A DNA stretch of 64,000 nt from Paenibacillus sp. FSL H7-0331 (GCF_001956045.1 NZ_MRTH01000004.1:248001-312000), one strand, 5' to 3'; counted from the first letter of the stretch, positions 8,713 through 17,988 are shown. Notes: generated by a model from the letters alone, not told the origin. Numbers and translations: made by a program.

Positions 8713-9150
8713 ATGGCCCGACTGGAATATCGTTTACTACATAATCCTGCAGAAATGATATGTCATTATGATCCTATTTCAATCGATGAATTGTTAGTAC
8801 GCAACGATTCCGATTGGTTTATTCGCGGTGGAACGATATATGAACGGCATCGTACGGAAGAGGAAGACGGTGTTCATCTGATCTATGTGATTCCAACGGA
8901 TACAGCGGTAGAGCAGTCCGAACCGGAAAGCATGCAGGAAGAAGAATTCGTTGTAGAAATACGACAATTTGCAGATGAAGCTGCTGATTATCCGCTCCTT
9001 CATGTAAAGCATTACAGCAGCTTGCTTGAGGTTCTGCTGCTGCTGCAAACGGAAACGATCAAGCTGAATGGACGCAAGTGGAATAAAACATCCTTCGAGC
9101 TTGATGAGGATCGAAAAATGTTCGTTTATTATGCGAGAACCAACGATTGA
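8713..9150 (+). CDS. Small hypothetical protein (145 aa), first gene of GspS-like cluster
   Basis: Not recognised. It is an acidic cytoplasmic protein of 145 residues with no signal peptide or membrane segment. GAGGGGGAA (about 8698-8706) precedes ATG 8713 at a normal distance. It starts MARLEYRLLHNPAEM and has an Asp/Glu-rich middle. The stop is only 12 bases before the lipoprotein gene, and all four genes to 11692 run in one direction with short gaps, so they are probably one operon. Position alone suggests a role with the ATP-grasp ligase and DUF350 protein. Confidence 0.7.
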   Translation: MARLEYRLLHNPAEMICHYDPISIDELLVRNDSDWFIRGGTIYERHRTEEEDGVHLIYVIPTDTAVEQSEPESMQEEEFVVEIRQFADEAADYPLLHVKHYSSLLEVLLLLQTETIKLNGRKWNKTSFELDEDRKMFVYYARTND

Positions 9151-9161
9151 GGTGACCAACG

Positions 9162-9947
9162 ATGCAGCCAAAAAAAGAAACGATAACACACACAGAAAAG
9201 ACTCCTCCCATGAATAAAACGGCGCTAATGGTTTCCGTATTCATGGTTACGGCCTTGGTGGGGTGTGGACAGACTCCCCCAAACGCCAACACCGCTGCAT
9301 TAGCCAACAAGACCGCTCAGGAGGCCGTGGTATCCGGCGAGGAAGAGATACAAGAGATACCGGAGCTAGCAAGCACAGATGATATTCCATATGGCGGCAC
9401 CGCAGAGGATTATTGCCAGGACGATAATGGCGATAACCAATGCGATGACTCAGGAGCCAGCGTGGATAGAAACTATGTGTACAATTACAATGGAAGTACT
9501 TATTATGGCCGGGAATCGGCCGTATCCTCAGGATTAATTACCGGAGCCTTGGCGGGGCTTGCCGTAGGTGCCGCAGCTGCAGCAATCGGAGCCGCTAAAG
9601 CCGGGAAAGCTTTGCAATCCAACAAGGCAGCTCCGTCGCCCAATAATAATACGGCAGCCAACAGTAATGCCAAAAGCACAACACCTGTCGCTGACAGCAA
9701 ATCAAAGACTACAACTGCACCTGCAACGACCAGCAAGCCAGCGCCTACGACAACTGAGCGCTCCGGCTCGTTCACCTCTTCTGCGTCTACTGCTCCTTCT
9801 TCCAGCTCTTCATCGGGAAGCAAGTCAGTATCAGCACCTAAAGCGTCATCCGGTTCATCCAACGGGATATCCAGCGGATCCTCCGGCGCCAAGGGTGGAA
9901 TTGGCAGCTCCTCCAGCAGTTCAGGATCCAAAGGGTCAAGCAGCTAA
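9162..9947 (+). CDS. Ser-rich lipoprotein with glycine-zipper-like segment
   Basis: Predicted surface lipoprotein of 261 residues. A 16-residue polar lead precedes the hydrophobic signal and lipobox ALVGC. GAGGTGA at 9149-9155 supports the first ATG; a second Met lies directly before the hydrophobic part. The middle carries a short acidic motif with two cysteines (DYCQDDNGDNQCDD), then an alanine/glycine helix (ITGALAGLAVGAAAAAIGAAKAGKA) like a glycine zipper. The last 100 residues are almost only Ser, Thr, Ala, Gly, Pro and Lys. Function unknown. It is reminiscent of the DUF1190 (YgiB/YjfM) proteins beside GspS-like ligases in enterobacteria, but that similarity is only by layout. Confidence 0.75.
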   Translation: MQPKKETITHTEKTPPMNKTALMVSVFMVTALVGCGQTPPNANTAALANKTAQEAVVSGEEEIQEIPELASTDDIPYGGTAEDYCQDDNGDNQCDDSGASVDRNYVYNYNGSTYYGRESAVSSGLITGALAGLAVGAAAAAIGAAKAGKALQSNKAAPSPNNNTAANSNAKSTTPVADSKSKTTTAPATTSKPAPTTTERSGSFTSSASTAPSSSSSSGSKSVSAPKASSGSSNGISSGSSGAKGGIGSSSSSSGSKGSSS

Positions 9948-9977
9948 GAGCTAGATGAAGGGTGGGGCGTAGCCTGC

Positions 9978-11213
9978 ATGAATTACGAAGAACTCAGAAA
10001 TTCGATTTATAATCCGCTGCGTGAAGAGGGCATATTTACGTGGGACTTTATGTATGAATCGGAATACGCGCTGGCTGACATTCATCTTATCACCTCGGTT
10101 GAACATGAACAGCTACAGGAGGCGACAGATCGCCTTGCGCGTATTTTCCACAAATGTTATCCCGTGCTGCAGGAGGCAGAGGATGACTTTTTGCTGGCCA
10201 TGGGAATTCCCGCTGAGGCTTTGCAGACGGTTCGTATCAAGCTTCCAGCTGCTTTTGCAACGGTTTACGGAGCTTTGGATCTGGCATGGACAACGGACGG
10301 CATCAAGCTGATCGAGTTTAATGCCGACACTCCGTCTTTAATTGTAGAAGCCTATTATGTCAATGGGCACGTATGCCGCCACCACGGCGTGATTAATCCG
10401 AATGAAGGCTGTGAGCAGCATTTCCCACTAGCATTTCAACGTATGCTGGAGGGCTACGGTGAGTTGGCTTACAGCACGGAGCCTATCGCTTTTTGCTCGC
10501 TCGACTGGCATGAAGAGGATGCGGCTACGACCCGCTACTTATTGCAGCAATCAGGACTAAACGGCCGATTCGTTCCGCTCTCCGATCTCAGGGTGTATGA
10601 GGATAATCTGTATTTTGTAGATGGCGATTATTTAACACCTGTACCTATGATGCTGCGCCATCATGCCTTGGAAAAGCTGGCTATTGAGACCGATGAGGAC
10701 GGTTATCCGACAGGAGCGCATACCCTCGATTTGATTGCACGAGGGAAGGTCGGTATTATTAACCCGCCGAGCGCATTTTTGTGTCAGACGAAGGCTCTCC
10801 TGGCGCTCATCTGGAGTCTTCACGAAACTGGTGTTTTTTTTAGCGAGGAAGAGCATGAATGGGTTGCCCGCTATATGCTGCCGACGTATTTTGAGAATCG
10901 CTTTATCGGTGAGCATGCTTATGTAGAAAAGCCGATCTACGGCAGGGAAGGCGGGTCGGTTACGCTCTATGACGCAGACGGAACCATCGCAGAACACAAC
11001 GACAGTGATGAATACTGTGATCAGCCGATGGTTTATCAGAAACGGGTAGAGCTTCCCCAAATCACAGTTCAAACGTTAAACGGCCCTTACACAGGAAGTG
11101 CGCTATGGCGTTCTTTTATTATCGGAGGGACTCCTTCCGCTGTACTATTACGATTAGGAAATAAAATAACGGGGAATGAGTCGTTTTATTTGCCAGTCGG
11201 CCTCAAGGATTAA
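9978..11213 (+). CDS. Glutathionylspermidine synthase family ATP-grasp ligase
   Basis: Cytoplasmic enzyme of 411 residues in the GspS C-terminal-domain family (YgiC/YjfC-like), which joins a carboxyl group to an amine with ATP. Visible signatures are EFNADTPS (about residue 115), which shapes the metal and acceptor site, and VEKPIYGREGGSVTLYD (about residues 314-330), the ATP-grasp lysine and glycine-rich loop. The N-terminal amidase of E. coli Gsp is absent, as in YgiC/YjfC. Firmicutes do not normally make glutathione, so the real acceptor is likely a different peptide or amine. It lies between a lipoprotein and a DUF350 protein; GspS-like plus DUF350 is a recurrent bacterial pairing. Confidence 0.85.
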   Translation: MNYEELRNSIYNPLREEGIFTWDFMYESEYALADIHLITSVEHEQLQEATDRLARIFHKCYPVLQEAEDDFLLAMGIPAEALQTVRIKLPAAFATVYGALDLAWTTDGIKLIEFNADTPSLIVEAYYVNGHVCRHHGVINPNEGCEQHFPLAFQRMLEGYGELAYSTEPIAFCSLDWHEEDAATTRYLLQQSGLNGRFVPLSDLRVYEDNLYFVDGDYLTPVPMMLRHHALEKLAIETDEDGYPTGAHTLDLIARGKVGIINPPSAFLCQTKALLALIWSLHETGVFFSEEEHEWVARYMLPTYFENRFIGEHAYVEKPIYGREGGSVTLYDADGTIAEHNDSDEYCDQPMVYQKRVELPQITVQTLNGPYTGSALWRSFIIGGTPSAVLLRLGNKITGNESFYLPVGLKD

Positions 11214-11248
11214 CGGCTATGATGCTGAAACAGGAAAGGAACATGGAT

Positions 11249-11692
11249 ATGGATCTGAGTTTGATTATCACGTGGGAGCAAGTATCTAATTTTTTATTAT
11301 ATTTGGTAACGACCTTGGGACTTATTGGCGCAGGACTGGGTATTTTTCTAATTATTACTCCATACAAGGAAATGAAGCTGATCAAGGAAGGGACTAGTAC
11401 AGATGTAACGAAGGTGAATGCAGCGCAAGCATCCGCTCACGATCTCGGTGGGAAAATGATCGGACTGTGCGTCGTGCTGGCCTCAGCTATTTATCATTCT
11501 GCTAATCTTATGGAGCTGATCCTCTGGGGATTGGTCGCTATTGTTGCCCAGATTGTGACTTATTACTTGTTTGGATGGATTACCCCTTTTAAGGTCGCCA
11601 AGGAAATACAAATGGGTAACGTATCCGTCGCGATTCTCGGGTCACGTCTCAGTCTGGGATGCTCACTTATTATAGCTGCTCTGATCAGTTAA
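11249..11692 (+). CDS. DUF350 family membrane protein
   Basis: Small integral membrane protein of about 147 residues with four predicted helices, typical of DUF350 (YjfL-like) with its internal two-fold repeat: N-terminal helix pair about residues 5-40, second pair about 65-140. AGGAAAGGA (11232-11240) is 8 bases before ATG 11249 and too close to ATG 11243, while earlier in-frame Met codons at 11219 and 11243 fit worse. It ends the operon begun at 8713; a terminator follows. Molecular function unknown; association with the GspS-like ligase suggests a membrane role in the same peptide or amine modification. Confidence 0.85.
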   Translation: MDLSLIITWEQVSNFLLYLVTTLGLIGAGLGIFLIITPYKEMKLIKEGTSTDVTKVNAAQASAHDLGGKMIGLCVVLASAIYHSANLMELILWGLVAIVAQIVTYYLFGWITPFKVAKEIQMGNVSVAILGSRLSLGCSLIIAALIS

Positions 11693-11764
11693 ATAGTTTA
11701 ATTGGATAGTTAGACAGTTGTATACATATTAAATACATAATGGAATAATCCATCAATATTTCTG

Positions 11765-11791
11765 GAGCAGCCGTTGAAGGCTGCTCTTTTT
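11765..11791 (+). terminator. Rho-independent terminator
   Basis: Perfect 8-bp stem GAGCAGCC/GGCTGCTC with loop GTTGAA, then five T. It ends the DUF350 operon. Confidence 0.9.
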
Positions 11792-12000
11792 GTCGTGTTC
11801 TATAAAGATTATAAAAGTGGGCATTAAAGATTATAAGCGCTCAAATAACCAACAACCATACGGTTTATAAGGATTCACCACAATTGTCGCTGTCGGGATT
11901 GTATCTATTTATCCGGTTATTCGAAATAATGAATTCAGAAGTCAGCTTCACCGACAGGGCGTCGGTATCATCCAACCCAATATCAAGAATGAGGTGCTGA
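11792..12000 (+). promoter_or_regulatory. Upstream region of third sugar locus, with weak cre-like site
   Basis: Noncoding leader of the oxidoreductase gene. TATAAGCGCTCAAA at 11832-11845 matches the cre consensus at 12 of 14 positions around a palindromic AGCGCT core. GAGGTG at 11991 is the ribosome site. No clear sigma-A promoter could be picked out with confidence. Confidence 0.35.
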
Positions 12001-13290
12001 ATGAAAAAAAAGTATGCAATTTGCGGCGTAAGCAATCGAAGCCTGAAAATGTTCATCGGACCGATGCTTTCGACATTTTCCAATCAAGCAGAGATCGTTG
12101 GGCTGCTCGATATTGACTCCAGAAGGTTTGAAGTATGTAAGAGCAAATACCCGGAGCTTGCCGGTGTGCCGGAATACGGAGCCGATGCTTTCGATAAAAT
12201 GGTCGCACAAACGAAGCCTGATGTCATTATTGTAACGGGGCGTGACGATACGCATGTCACTTATATTTTGAAGGCGCTGCAGCACGATCTCGATGTGCTT
12301 TCCGAGAAGCCGATGGCAACCACTGGGGCTGATTGTAGGCGTATTATGGATGCAGAGTCCAAGAGCAAGGGGAAGGTAACGGTGGCTTTCAATTACCGGT
12401 ATGCTCCTATTCACAGCCGGATCAAGGAACTGGTGCTGGAAGGAAAGGTAGGGCGGGTAACATCCGTCGATCTGAATTGGTACATCGATACGTACCATGG
12501 AGCCAGCTATTTCAAACGGTGGAATCGGGTCAGGGAGCATTCAGGAGGATTATCGATTCACAAAAGCTCGCATCACTTCGATTTGGTCAATTGGTGGACA
12601 GGGCAGCAGCCGGTAGAAGTATTTGCCTTCGGCGCTCTTAATTATTACGGCCCTGATGGCGAGCTTAATCCGAAAAAAGAAGATGGACGCCATTGCGCGA
12701 CCTGTGAGGTGAAGCCCGATTGCAATTATTATATGCGCTGGTCCTCACGTAGCAAGGAGGTTCATGTAGCAGACGATCATATCGGTGCTGTCGGCACCGT
12801 AGATGCTCAAGCTCCTTACAGCGAATACCGCTCTGATGCCTGCATCTACGATTCACAAATTGATATCGAGGATACCTATTCGGTTAACGTCAAATATAAT
12901 GGCGGAGCGCTGCTCACCTATTCAGTCAACTTTTCACTGCCTTATGAAGGCTACCGGCTGGCGATTAACGGAACTAAAGGCCGTATTGAATCGATGGAAT
13001 ACCATTCCTCCGGCAGAGTACCATTCCCAGTCCCTGTGCAGATGATCGATTACTTTCCATTGTTTGGCTCTAAGGAAACCATTCATGTCGTTCACAGACA
13101 GGGTGGGCATGGAGGCGGGGACCCGACGCTCCTGGAGGATATCTTTCTCGGTCCCGATCCGAAGCGTCCGTATGATATTTTGTCAGGCTCGATAGATGGC
13201 GCCTATTCGGTTGGAACGGGAGAAGCGGTATGGAGATCCGTTAAGGAGAATCGTCCAATTCGGATCGAGGATGTATTGGCCTCAACTTAA
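12001..13290 (+). CDS. Gfo/Idh/MocA family oxidoreductase
   Basis: NAD(P)-dependent sugar oxidoreductase of 429 residues, cytoplasmic. The N-terminal Rossmann fold begins KYAICGVSNRS, and the family motif is seen as LSEKPMATT (Lys of EKP near residue 103), part of the cofactor and substrate site. The longer C-terminal half contains a CATCEVKPDC motif with three cysteines, unusual for the family and possibly metal-binding. GAGGTG lies 4 bases before the ATG. It is the first gene of a run that includes an LplBC importer and an enolase-superfamily gene, so it probably oxidises or reduces the imported sugar. The substrate is unknown. Confidence 0.85.
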   Translation: MKKKYAICGVSNRSLKMFIGPMLSTFSNQAEIVGLLDIDSRRFEVCKSKYPELAGVPEYGADAFDKMVAQTKPDVIIVTGRDDTHVTYILKALQHDLDVLSEKPMATTGADCRRIMDAESKSKGKVTVAFNYRYAPIHSRIKELVLEGKVGRVTSVDLNWYIDTYHGASYFKRWNRVREHSGGLSIHKSSHHFDLVNWWTGQQPVEVFAFGALNYYGPDGELNPKKEDGRHCATCEVKPDCNYYMRWSSRSKEVHVADDHIGAVGTVDAQAPYSEYRSDACIYDSQIDIEDTYSVNVKYNGGALLTYSVNFSLPYEGYRLAINGTKGRIESMEYHSSGRVPFPVPVQMIDYFPLFGSKETIHVVHRQGGHGGGDPTLLEDIFLGPDPKRPYDILSGSIDGAYSVGTGEAVWRSVKENRPIRIEDVLAST

Positions 13291-13320
13291 ATTGTACGTA
13301 TCAGAAAGGAGGCGTTGGAT

Positions 13321-14274
13321 TTGAAAACACAAGTGGCGAACGGTACAGCAAACAGCTTGAGCCATAAGGCAAGCTTGTTCTGGAGTCGGCTTATCAAAGG
13401 TCGTTATTTATACATGATGGTCACACCGGGCCTGCTGTATTTTGCCATATTTAAATATTTACCGATGTGGGGGGTCATGATTTCCTTTAAGGATTATTTG
13501 CCTTATCGGGGGTTTTGGAACAGTCCTTGGGTCGGCTTTAAGCATTTTGATCGTTTCTTCCATGATCCGGTATTTTGGCTGCTGCTAAAAAATACGTTTG
13601 TGCTTGCGATTTATAATATTGTCTTTTTCTTTCCAATCCCAATATTAATCGCATTGATGCTGAACGAGCTGCGCGTGGAATGGTTCAAGCGATACATTCA
13701 GACCGCCGTCTATATTCCCCATTTTGTATCGTGGGTCGTCGTTGTCGGCATGGTGTACACCTTTTTCTCATCCGAGGGTGGGATATTTACGAATATGCTC
13801 GTCAATGCGGGCTTCGGCAAAATTAATTTTTTAATGTCCAACGACTGGTTCAGACCTATGATCATTCTGGAGGTCATCTGGAAGGAATCTGGATGGGGAA
13901 CGATTATTTTTCTAGCTGCGCTGTCAGGGGTCGATCCTACGCTCTATGAAGCCGCCAAAATGGATGGCGCGGGCCGAATGAGACAACTGTGGCACATTAC
14001 GCTTCCAGCGATTCGCAGTACCATTGTGATCTTGTTCATTTTGCGGCTCGGCAGCTTTCTGGATACCGGGTTCGAGCAGGTTTTCCTGATGCTCAATTCG
14101 ACGAACCGTGAAGTTGGCGAAGTGTTCGATACTTATGTGTACGTCAATGGTGTTCAGCAAGGGCAGTTCAGCTTCAGCACCGCTGTCGGTCTGTTTAAAT
14201 CACTTGTCGGCTTGTGCCTGGTGCTTGCCGCTAATAAAGCAGCCAAGAAAATAGGCGAGCAAGGTGTATATTAA
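13321..14274 (+). CDS. Sugar ABC transporter permease, LplB-type
   Basis: Membrane subunit of about 317 residues with six predicted helices, N-terminal YMMVTPGLLYFAIFKYLPMWG and EAA loop YEAAKMDGAGRMRQLWHITLPA. AAAGGAGG (13305-13312) is 8 bases from TTG 13321 and only 2 from TTG 13315, so the later TTG is taken as the start. It pairs with the LplC-type gene at 14296 and the binding protein at 16347; the enolase-superfamily gene is inserted between them. Confidence 0.9.
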   Translation: MKTQVANGTANSLSHKASLFWSRLIKGRYLYMMVTPGLLYFAIFKYLPMWGVMISFKDYLPYRGFWNSPWVGFKHFDRFFHDPVFWLLLKNTFVLAIYNIVFFFPIPILIALMLNELRVEWFKRYIQTAVYIPHFVSWVVVVGMVYTFFSSEGGIFTNMLVNAGFGKINFLMSNDWFRPMIILEVIWKESGWGTIIFLAALSGVDPTLYEAAKMDGAGRMRQLWHITLPAIRSTIVILFILRLGSFLDTGFEQVFLMLNSTNREVGEVFDTYVYVNGVQQGQFSFSTAVGLFKSLVGLCLVLAANKAAKKIGEQGVY

Positions 14275-14295
14275 CTCGGAAAGGAGGCTGCTGTC

Positions 14296-15174
14296 ATGAT
14301 TCATCCTTCAATGAGCTCACGCGTATTTGATATTGTCAATTCCGTGATTCTGATTGGTTTCGCATTGTTTGCCATCGTGCCCTTCCTGTTTGTATTGTCA
14401 GGTTCATTAACAGCTTCAGAGGAGCTGATGCAGCGCGGGATTGTGTTATTTCCAACGAAGTTCTCGCTGGATGGCTATCGCTATATTTTTTCAACGAATA
14501 CCATTATGTGGAGCCTTGGCGTAACGGTTTTTATAACGGTCGCAGGCACCTTGATCAATTTGCTGTTCACGACATTAACGGCTTATCCGTTGGCGAGAAA
14601 CGAATTTATGGGTCGCGGTCCAATTATGCTGCTCGTGTTGTTCACAATGCTGTTCAGTGGGGGCATGATTCCAACCTTTCTGGTCGTCAAATCGTTTGGC
14701 CTGCTGAACAGCTACTGGTCCTTGTTAATTCCCGGGGCGATCAGTGCCTTCAACCTGATTATATTAAGAAACTTCTTTCAGCAGCTGCCGGATGGGCTGG
14801 AAGAGGCCGCCAAGATTGATGGCTGCAACGATTTTCAAATATTGGTGCGCATCGTGCTGCCACTTTCGCTTCCCGCTATGGCTACCTTCTCGTTATTTTA
14901 TGCGGTTGGCCATTGGAATACATTTTTCAGTGCGATTTTGTATATCAATGACAGTTCCAAATGGCCCATTCAAGTGTGGCTCCGCCAAATCGTTATTTTG
15001 TCACAGGGCGGGATCGGGGATTCACAAGAGATGGGCAGTGATTACGTAGCACCCCCTGGTGAGGTCATCAAGATGGCGGTTATCGTCGTCTCAACGGTTC
15101 CGATTTTGATTGTGTACCCTTTTCTGCAAAAGCATTTTGCCAAAGGGGTCCTGCTCGGCTCTGTTAAAGGCTAG
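14296..15174 (+). CDS. Sugar ABC transporter permease, LplC-type
   Basis: Membrane subunit of 292 residues with a strong AAGGAGG ribosome site. Family landmarks are VPFLFVLSGSLTASEEL near the N-terminus, FSGGMIPTFLVVKSFGLLNSYW in the middle and EAA loop EEAAKIDGCNDFQILVRIVLPLSLP. The C-terminal FAKGVLLGSVKG is standard. It completes the membrane channel with the preceding LplB-type protein. No ATPase gene is present in the locus, so an MsmX-like shared ATPase is expected from elsewhere. Confidence 0.9.
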   Translation: MIHPSMSSRVFDIVNSVILIGFALFAIVPFLFVLSGSLTASEELMQRGIVLFPTKFSLDGYRYIFSTNTIMWSLGVTVFITVAGTLINLLFTTLTAYPLARNEFMGRGPIMLLVLFTMLFSGGMIPTFLVVKSFGLLNSYWSLLIPGAISAFNLIILRNFFQQLPDGLEEAAKIDGCNDFQILVRIVLPLSLPAMATFSLFYAVGHWNTFFSAILYINDSSKWPIQVWLRQIVILSQGGIGDSQEMGSDYVAPPGEVIKMAVIVVSTVPILIVYPFLQKHFAKGVLLGSVKG

Positions 15175-15203
15175 GGAATCATCCAATACAACGGGAGGGC
15201 ATC

Positions 15204-16292
15204 ATGAAAATCACCAATATTACCTGCTATACAAAACCGATGGGATTGTTCTATGTTAAAGTGGATACCGATGAAGGCGTCTACGGTTTCGGTGAGTCCA
15301 GTCCGATGCGGCCTGATGTGCTGCTGCAAATTATGAACACCGTCATCAAGCCCTATGTGATTGGAATGGACCCCTTTCAGGGAGAACTGATTGAGGAGAT
15401 TGTGCTTAGGAGAAATTACAAAATATCCGGCCAGCTGCTGGCAGCCGCTTATAGTGGTCTGGAAATTGCGTTATGGGATCTGAAAGGTCGCTATTTGAAG
15501 CAACCCGTGTATAATTTGCTTGGGGGTCTATATCGTGAACGTATCCCTCTCTATGCGTCCAGTATGAGCCGCGACCTGACGCATGAGGAAGAAGCCGTCA
15601 AGATTCGTGATGCGATAGACCGTCTTCAGGTAAAAGCCGTCAAAATCAAGGTGGGGCCGCGTTACGGTACAGGACTGCCCGTCGATCTGGACGATGATGT
15701 ACGCAAGGTTAAGGCCGCACGGGAAGCGATAGGCCCGGATTGCAAGCTGATGATCGATGGCAACAGCTCGTATACGTATATTCAGGCGGTTCAGCTGTTT
15801 GACAGAATTAAGCAATATAACATTTATCATTTTGAGGAGCCTTGTCCTTATTATGATGTGGACACCTATATCAAGCTGGCTAACACGCTGCCCGTACCGA
15901 TTCATGTCGGGGAGCAGGATTGGAGCATCTTTACGTTCCGTGATTTTATAAGCAAGGGAGCCTGCCACTTGTACGCTGCCGATCCGGTCAAATGCGGAGG
16001 GCTGTCCAGTGCGAAACGCGCTGCCGCCTTGTGCCGTGCATTCGGCATTCATTATGTGCCGCATAATACAACCAAGGGCATCGGTTTTGCTGCAGCGATC
16101 CATTTGGCTGCCAGCTCACCGGAATGCAGCAGCTATTATGAATACAACATAGAAACGAACAGCACACGAGAGCGCTACTTGAAGCAGCCTTTCGAGGTAC
16201 AGGATGGTTATATACTTGTGCCGCAAGGACCAGGCCTCGGCATTGAGCTGGACGAGGAGCTTATGGAGTCGACGCTTGACGTTTTCCGTTAA
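15204..16292 (+). CDS. Enolase-superfamily (mandelate racemase type) sugar-acid dehydratase
   Basis: Cytoplasmic enzyme of 362 residues in the mandelate racemase/muconate-lactonizing family. It takes a proton from the carbon next to a carboxylate and usually dehydrates a sugar acid or isomerises a lactone. Visible catalytic parts are Lys-x-Lys in VKIKVG (about 148), metal ligands Asp in MIDGN (about 184), Glu in FEEPC (about 211) and Glu in VGEQ (about 236), and the Asp/His dyad in AADPVKCGG (about 259) and PHNTT (about 287). This layout is that of the racemase/galactonate-dehydratase subgroup. Being inside the transporter operon suggests it works on the imported sugar after the neighbouring oxidoreductase. 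The exact substrate is not decidable. Confidence 0.85.
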   Translation: MKITNITCYTKPMGLFYVKVDTDEGVYGFGESSPMRPDVLLQIMNTVIKPYVIGMDPFQGELIEEIVLRRNYKISGQLLAAAYSGLEIALWDLKGRYLKQPVYNLLGGLYRERIPLYASSMSRDLTHEEEAVKIRDAIDRLQVKAVKIKVGPRYGTGLPVDLDDDVRKVKAAREAIGPDCKLMIDGNSSYTYIQAVQLFDRIKQYNIYHFEEPCPYYDVDTYIKLANTLPVPIHVGEQDWSIFTFRDFISKGACHLYAADPVKCGGLSSAKRAAALCRAFGIHYVPHNTTKGIGFAAAIHLAASSPECSSYYEYNIETNSTRERYLKQPFEVQDGYILVPQGPGLGIELDEELMESTLDVFR

Positions 16293-16346
16293 TTATTTAA
16301 TGAAACTCTATTATGAGCTTGACCATTTCAGGAGGCGAATTTATTC

Positions 16347-17849
16347 ATGCAAACCAAACGTATCATCAAACAAGGTCTGATGGCTGCCGGAGCTTTATCC
16401 TTAGCTATTACTTCTGCATGTGCAAATGGCGGAGAGTCCAAGTCAGGAGGAGCGGCAGCGACCGGTCCGGTTGAAATTACGATGATGAACCAGTATTTAA
16501 CAGCAGAGCCGCCCAAAATGGACAGCGAGCCGATGAAGCTGCTTCAGGAATATACCAACACCAAGCTGAACGTAACCTGGGTCCCGAGTGCCAGCTATAG
16601 TGAGAAGGTAACCGCCTCCATTGCTGTGGCTGGTGATTTACCGAAGCTGCTGCTTGTGAAGGACGACCGCAATCCGGCAATTATTGAAGCGGCCAAGGCA
16701 GGTCTGTTCTGGGAGGTGGGTCCTTATCTGAAGGATTATGCCAATCTGAAAACGCTGGATGAGGCCCGCTTATCCAATATTTCTATAGAAGGCAAAGTGT
16801 ACGGTATTTATCGCTGGCGGGCTATTGCGCGAAACGGGATTATTATCCGCAAGGACTGGCTGGACAATCTGGGACTGCAGGAGCCCAAAACGATCGATGA
16901 GTTGCTCAATGTGTTCAAAGCGTTCACGTATAATGACCCCGATAAGAATGGCAAGAATGACACGTTCGGGATCTCTTTTGACTCCAACAGCTCATTAATT
17001 CTTCATCTGCTGGCAGCTATGGGAACACCGAATTTGTGGGCCTATCAGGATGGTAAGATGACACCTGATTTTATGACGAAGCCGTATATGGATGGTCTGA
17101 AAATGATTCAGCAAATGTTCAAGGACAAAGTGATGAACAGTGATTTTCCTGTTGTGAAGGACCGCACCGTGCTGGTGAATCAAGGAAAAGCAGGCGTCTA
17201 CATCGGAGCCTATGATGATTTGAATGCCCGGTTTACCGATTTGTTCAAAGCCAATCCGAACGCCAAGCTGGATACAGTTGCTAATGTAACCGGTCCGGGC
17301 GGTGTTAAGGTGCAGGCAGGAAGCGGCTATAACAGCGTATTTATGATCCCGAAAACAAGTGTAAAAACAGAAGCAGAGCTGAAGCAGGTTCTGGCGTTTA
17401 TTGACAAATTAGGTGACGAGAAGGTTCAAACCTTGATGAACTGGGGGATCGAAGGCAAGCATTACAAGGTAGATAACGGTAAAGCCATTCGTATCGACGA
17501 GAAGGTGTATACGGATGAAGTATATAATACGCTGTTCCAATTAATGGTATTTGATGGCAGCAAGGCACTTCCGGGCAATGTCGATCCGGCCGTTACCAAG
17601 TTTAACAAGCTTATTGCCGACAATGAGAAATTTGCGGTTCCGAATCCTGCATTGCCACTTCTTTCCAAAACCTATATGGAAAAAGGCAAGCAGCTGGATC
17701 AGGTGATGTCCGACGCAAGAACCAAATTCATTATTGGCGAGCTCGATGAAAAGGGCTTTGAGCAAGCTGTTGCCAACTGGCAAAAAATTGGCGGCGACCA
17801 GGTTATGGCTGAATACAAGGCAGAATATGACAAATCACTCAAAAAATAA
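16347..17849 (+). CDS. Extracellular sugar-binding lipoprotein, LplA-type
   Basis: Binding protein of about 500 residues for the LplBC-type importer upstream. The signal peptide ends in ITSAC, an atypical lipobox (Thr where Leu is usual) but with Cys near residue 27 followed by a Gly/Ser linker, so lipid anchoring is still expected. The body shows the family DPDKNGKNDTFG segment (possible calcium loop). AGGAGGCG precedes the ATG at a normal distance. It is followed by a weak hairpin and a membrane-anchored AraC regulator, which may sense the same sugar. Confidence 0.88.
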   Translation: MQTKRIIKQGLMAAGALSLAITSACANGGESKSGGAAATGPVEITMMNQYLTAEPPKMDSEPMKLLQEYTNTKLNVTWVPSASYSEKVTASIAVAGDLPKLLLVKDDRNPAIIEAAKAGLFWEVGPYLKDYANLKTLDEARLSNISIEGKVYGIYRWRAIARNGIIIRKDWLDNLGLQEPKTIDELLNVFKAFTYNDPDKNGKNDTFGISFDSNSSLILHLLAAMGTPNLWAYQDGKMTPDFMTKPYMDGLKMIQQMFKDKVMNSDFPVVKDRTVLVNQGKAGVYIGAYDDLNARFTDLFKANPNAKLDTVANVTGPGGVKVQAGSGYNSVFMIPKTSVKTEAELKQVLAFIDKLGDEKVQTLMNWGIEGKHYKVDNGKAIRIDEKVYTDEVYNTLFQLMVFDGSKALPGNVDPAVTKFNKLIADNEKFAVPNPALPLLSKTYMEKGKQLDQVMSDARTKFIIGELDEKGFEQAVANWQKIGGDQVMAEYKAEYDKSLKK

Positions 17850-17860
17850 ATGATTTTCCG

Positions 17861-17888
17861 GGGAGGAGCCGATAGGTTCCTCTTCTTT
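17861..17888 (+). terminator. Weak terminator or attenuator hairpin
   Basis: GAGGAGCC pairs with GGTTCCTC around loop GATA; the following TTCTTT is a poor T-run, so partial read-through to the regulator is likely. Confidence 0.5.
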
Positions 17889-17988
17889 CCATCAATTGTA
17901 GCGCTAATGATTATAGGATTTCATCAAGGATAATGCGATAATGGATGCAGATTGAACGTTTGAATTGACTTAGGAAAGTGAGATCGTC

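Noticed and set aside
9503..9931. 142-codon reverse frame inside the lipoprotein gene
   Set aside because: Shadow caused by the Ser/Ala-rich codons of the forward gene; acidic low-complexity translation and no ribosome site.
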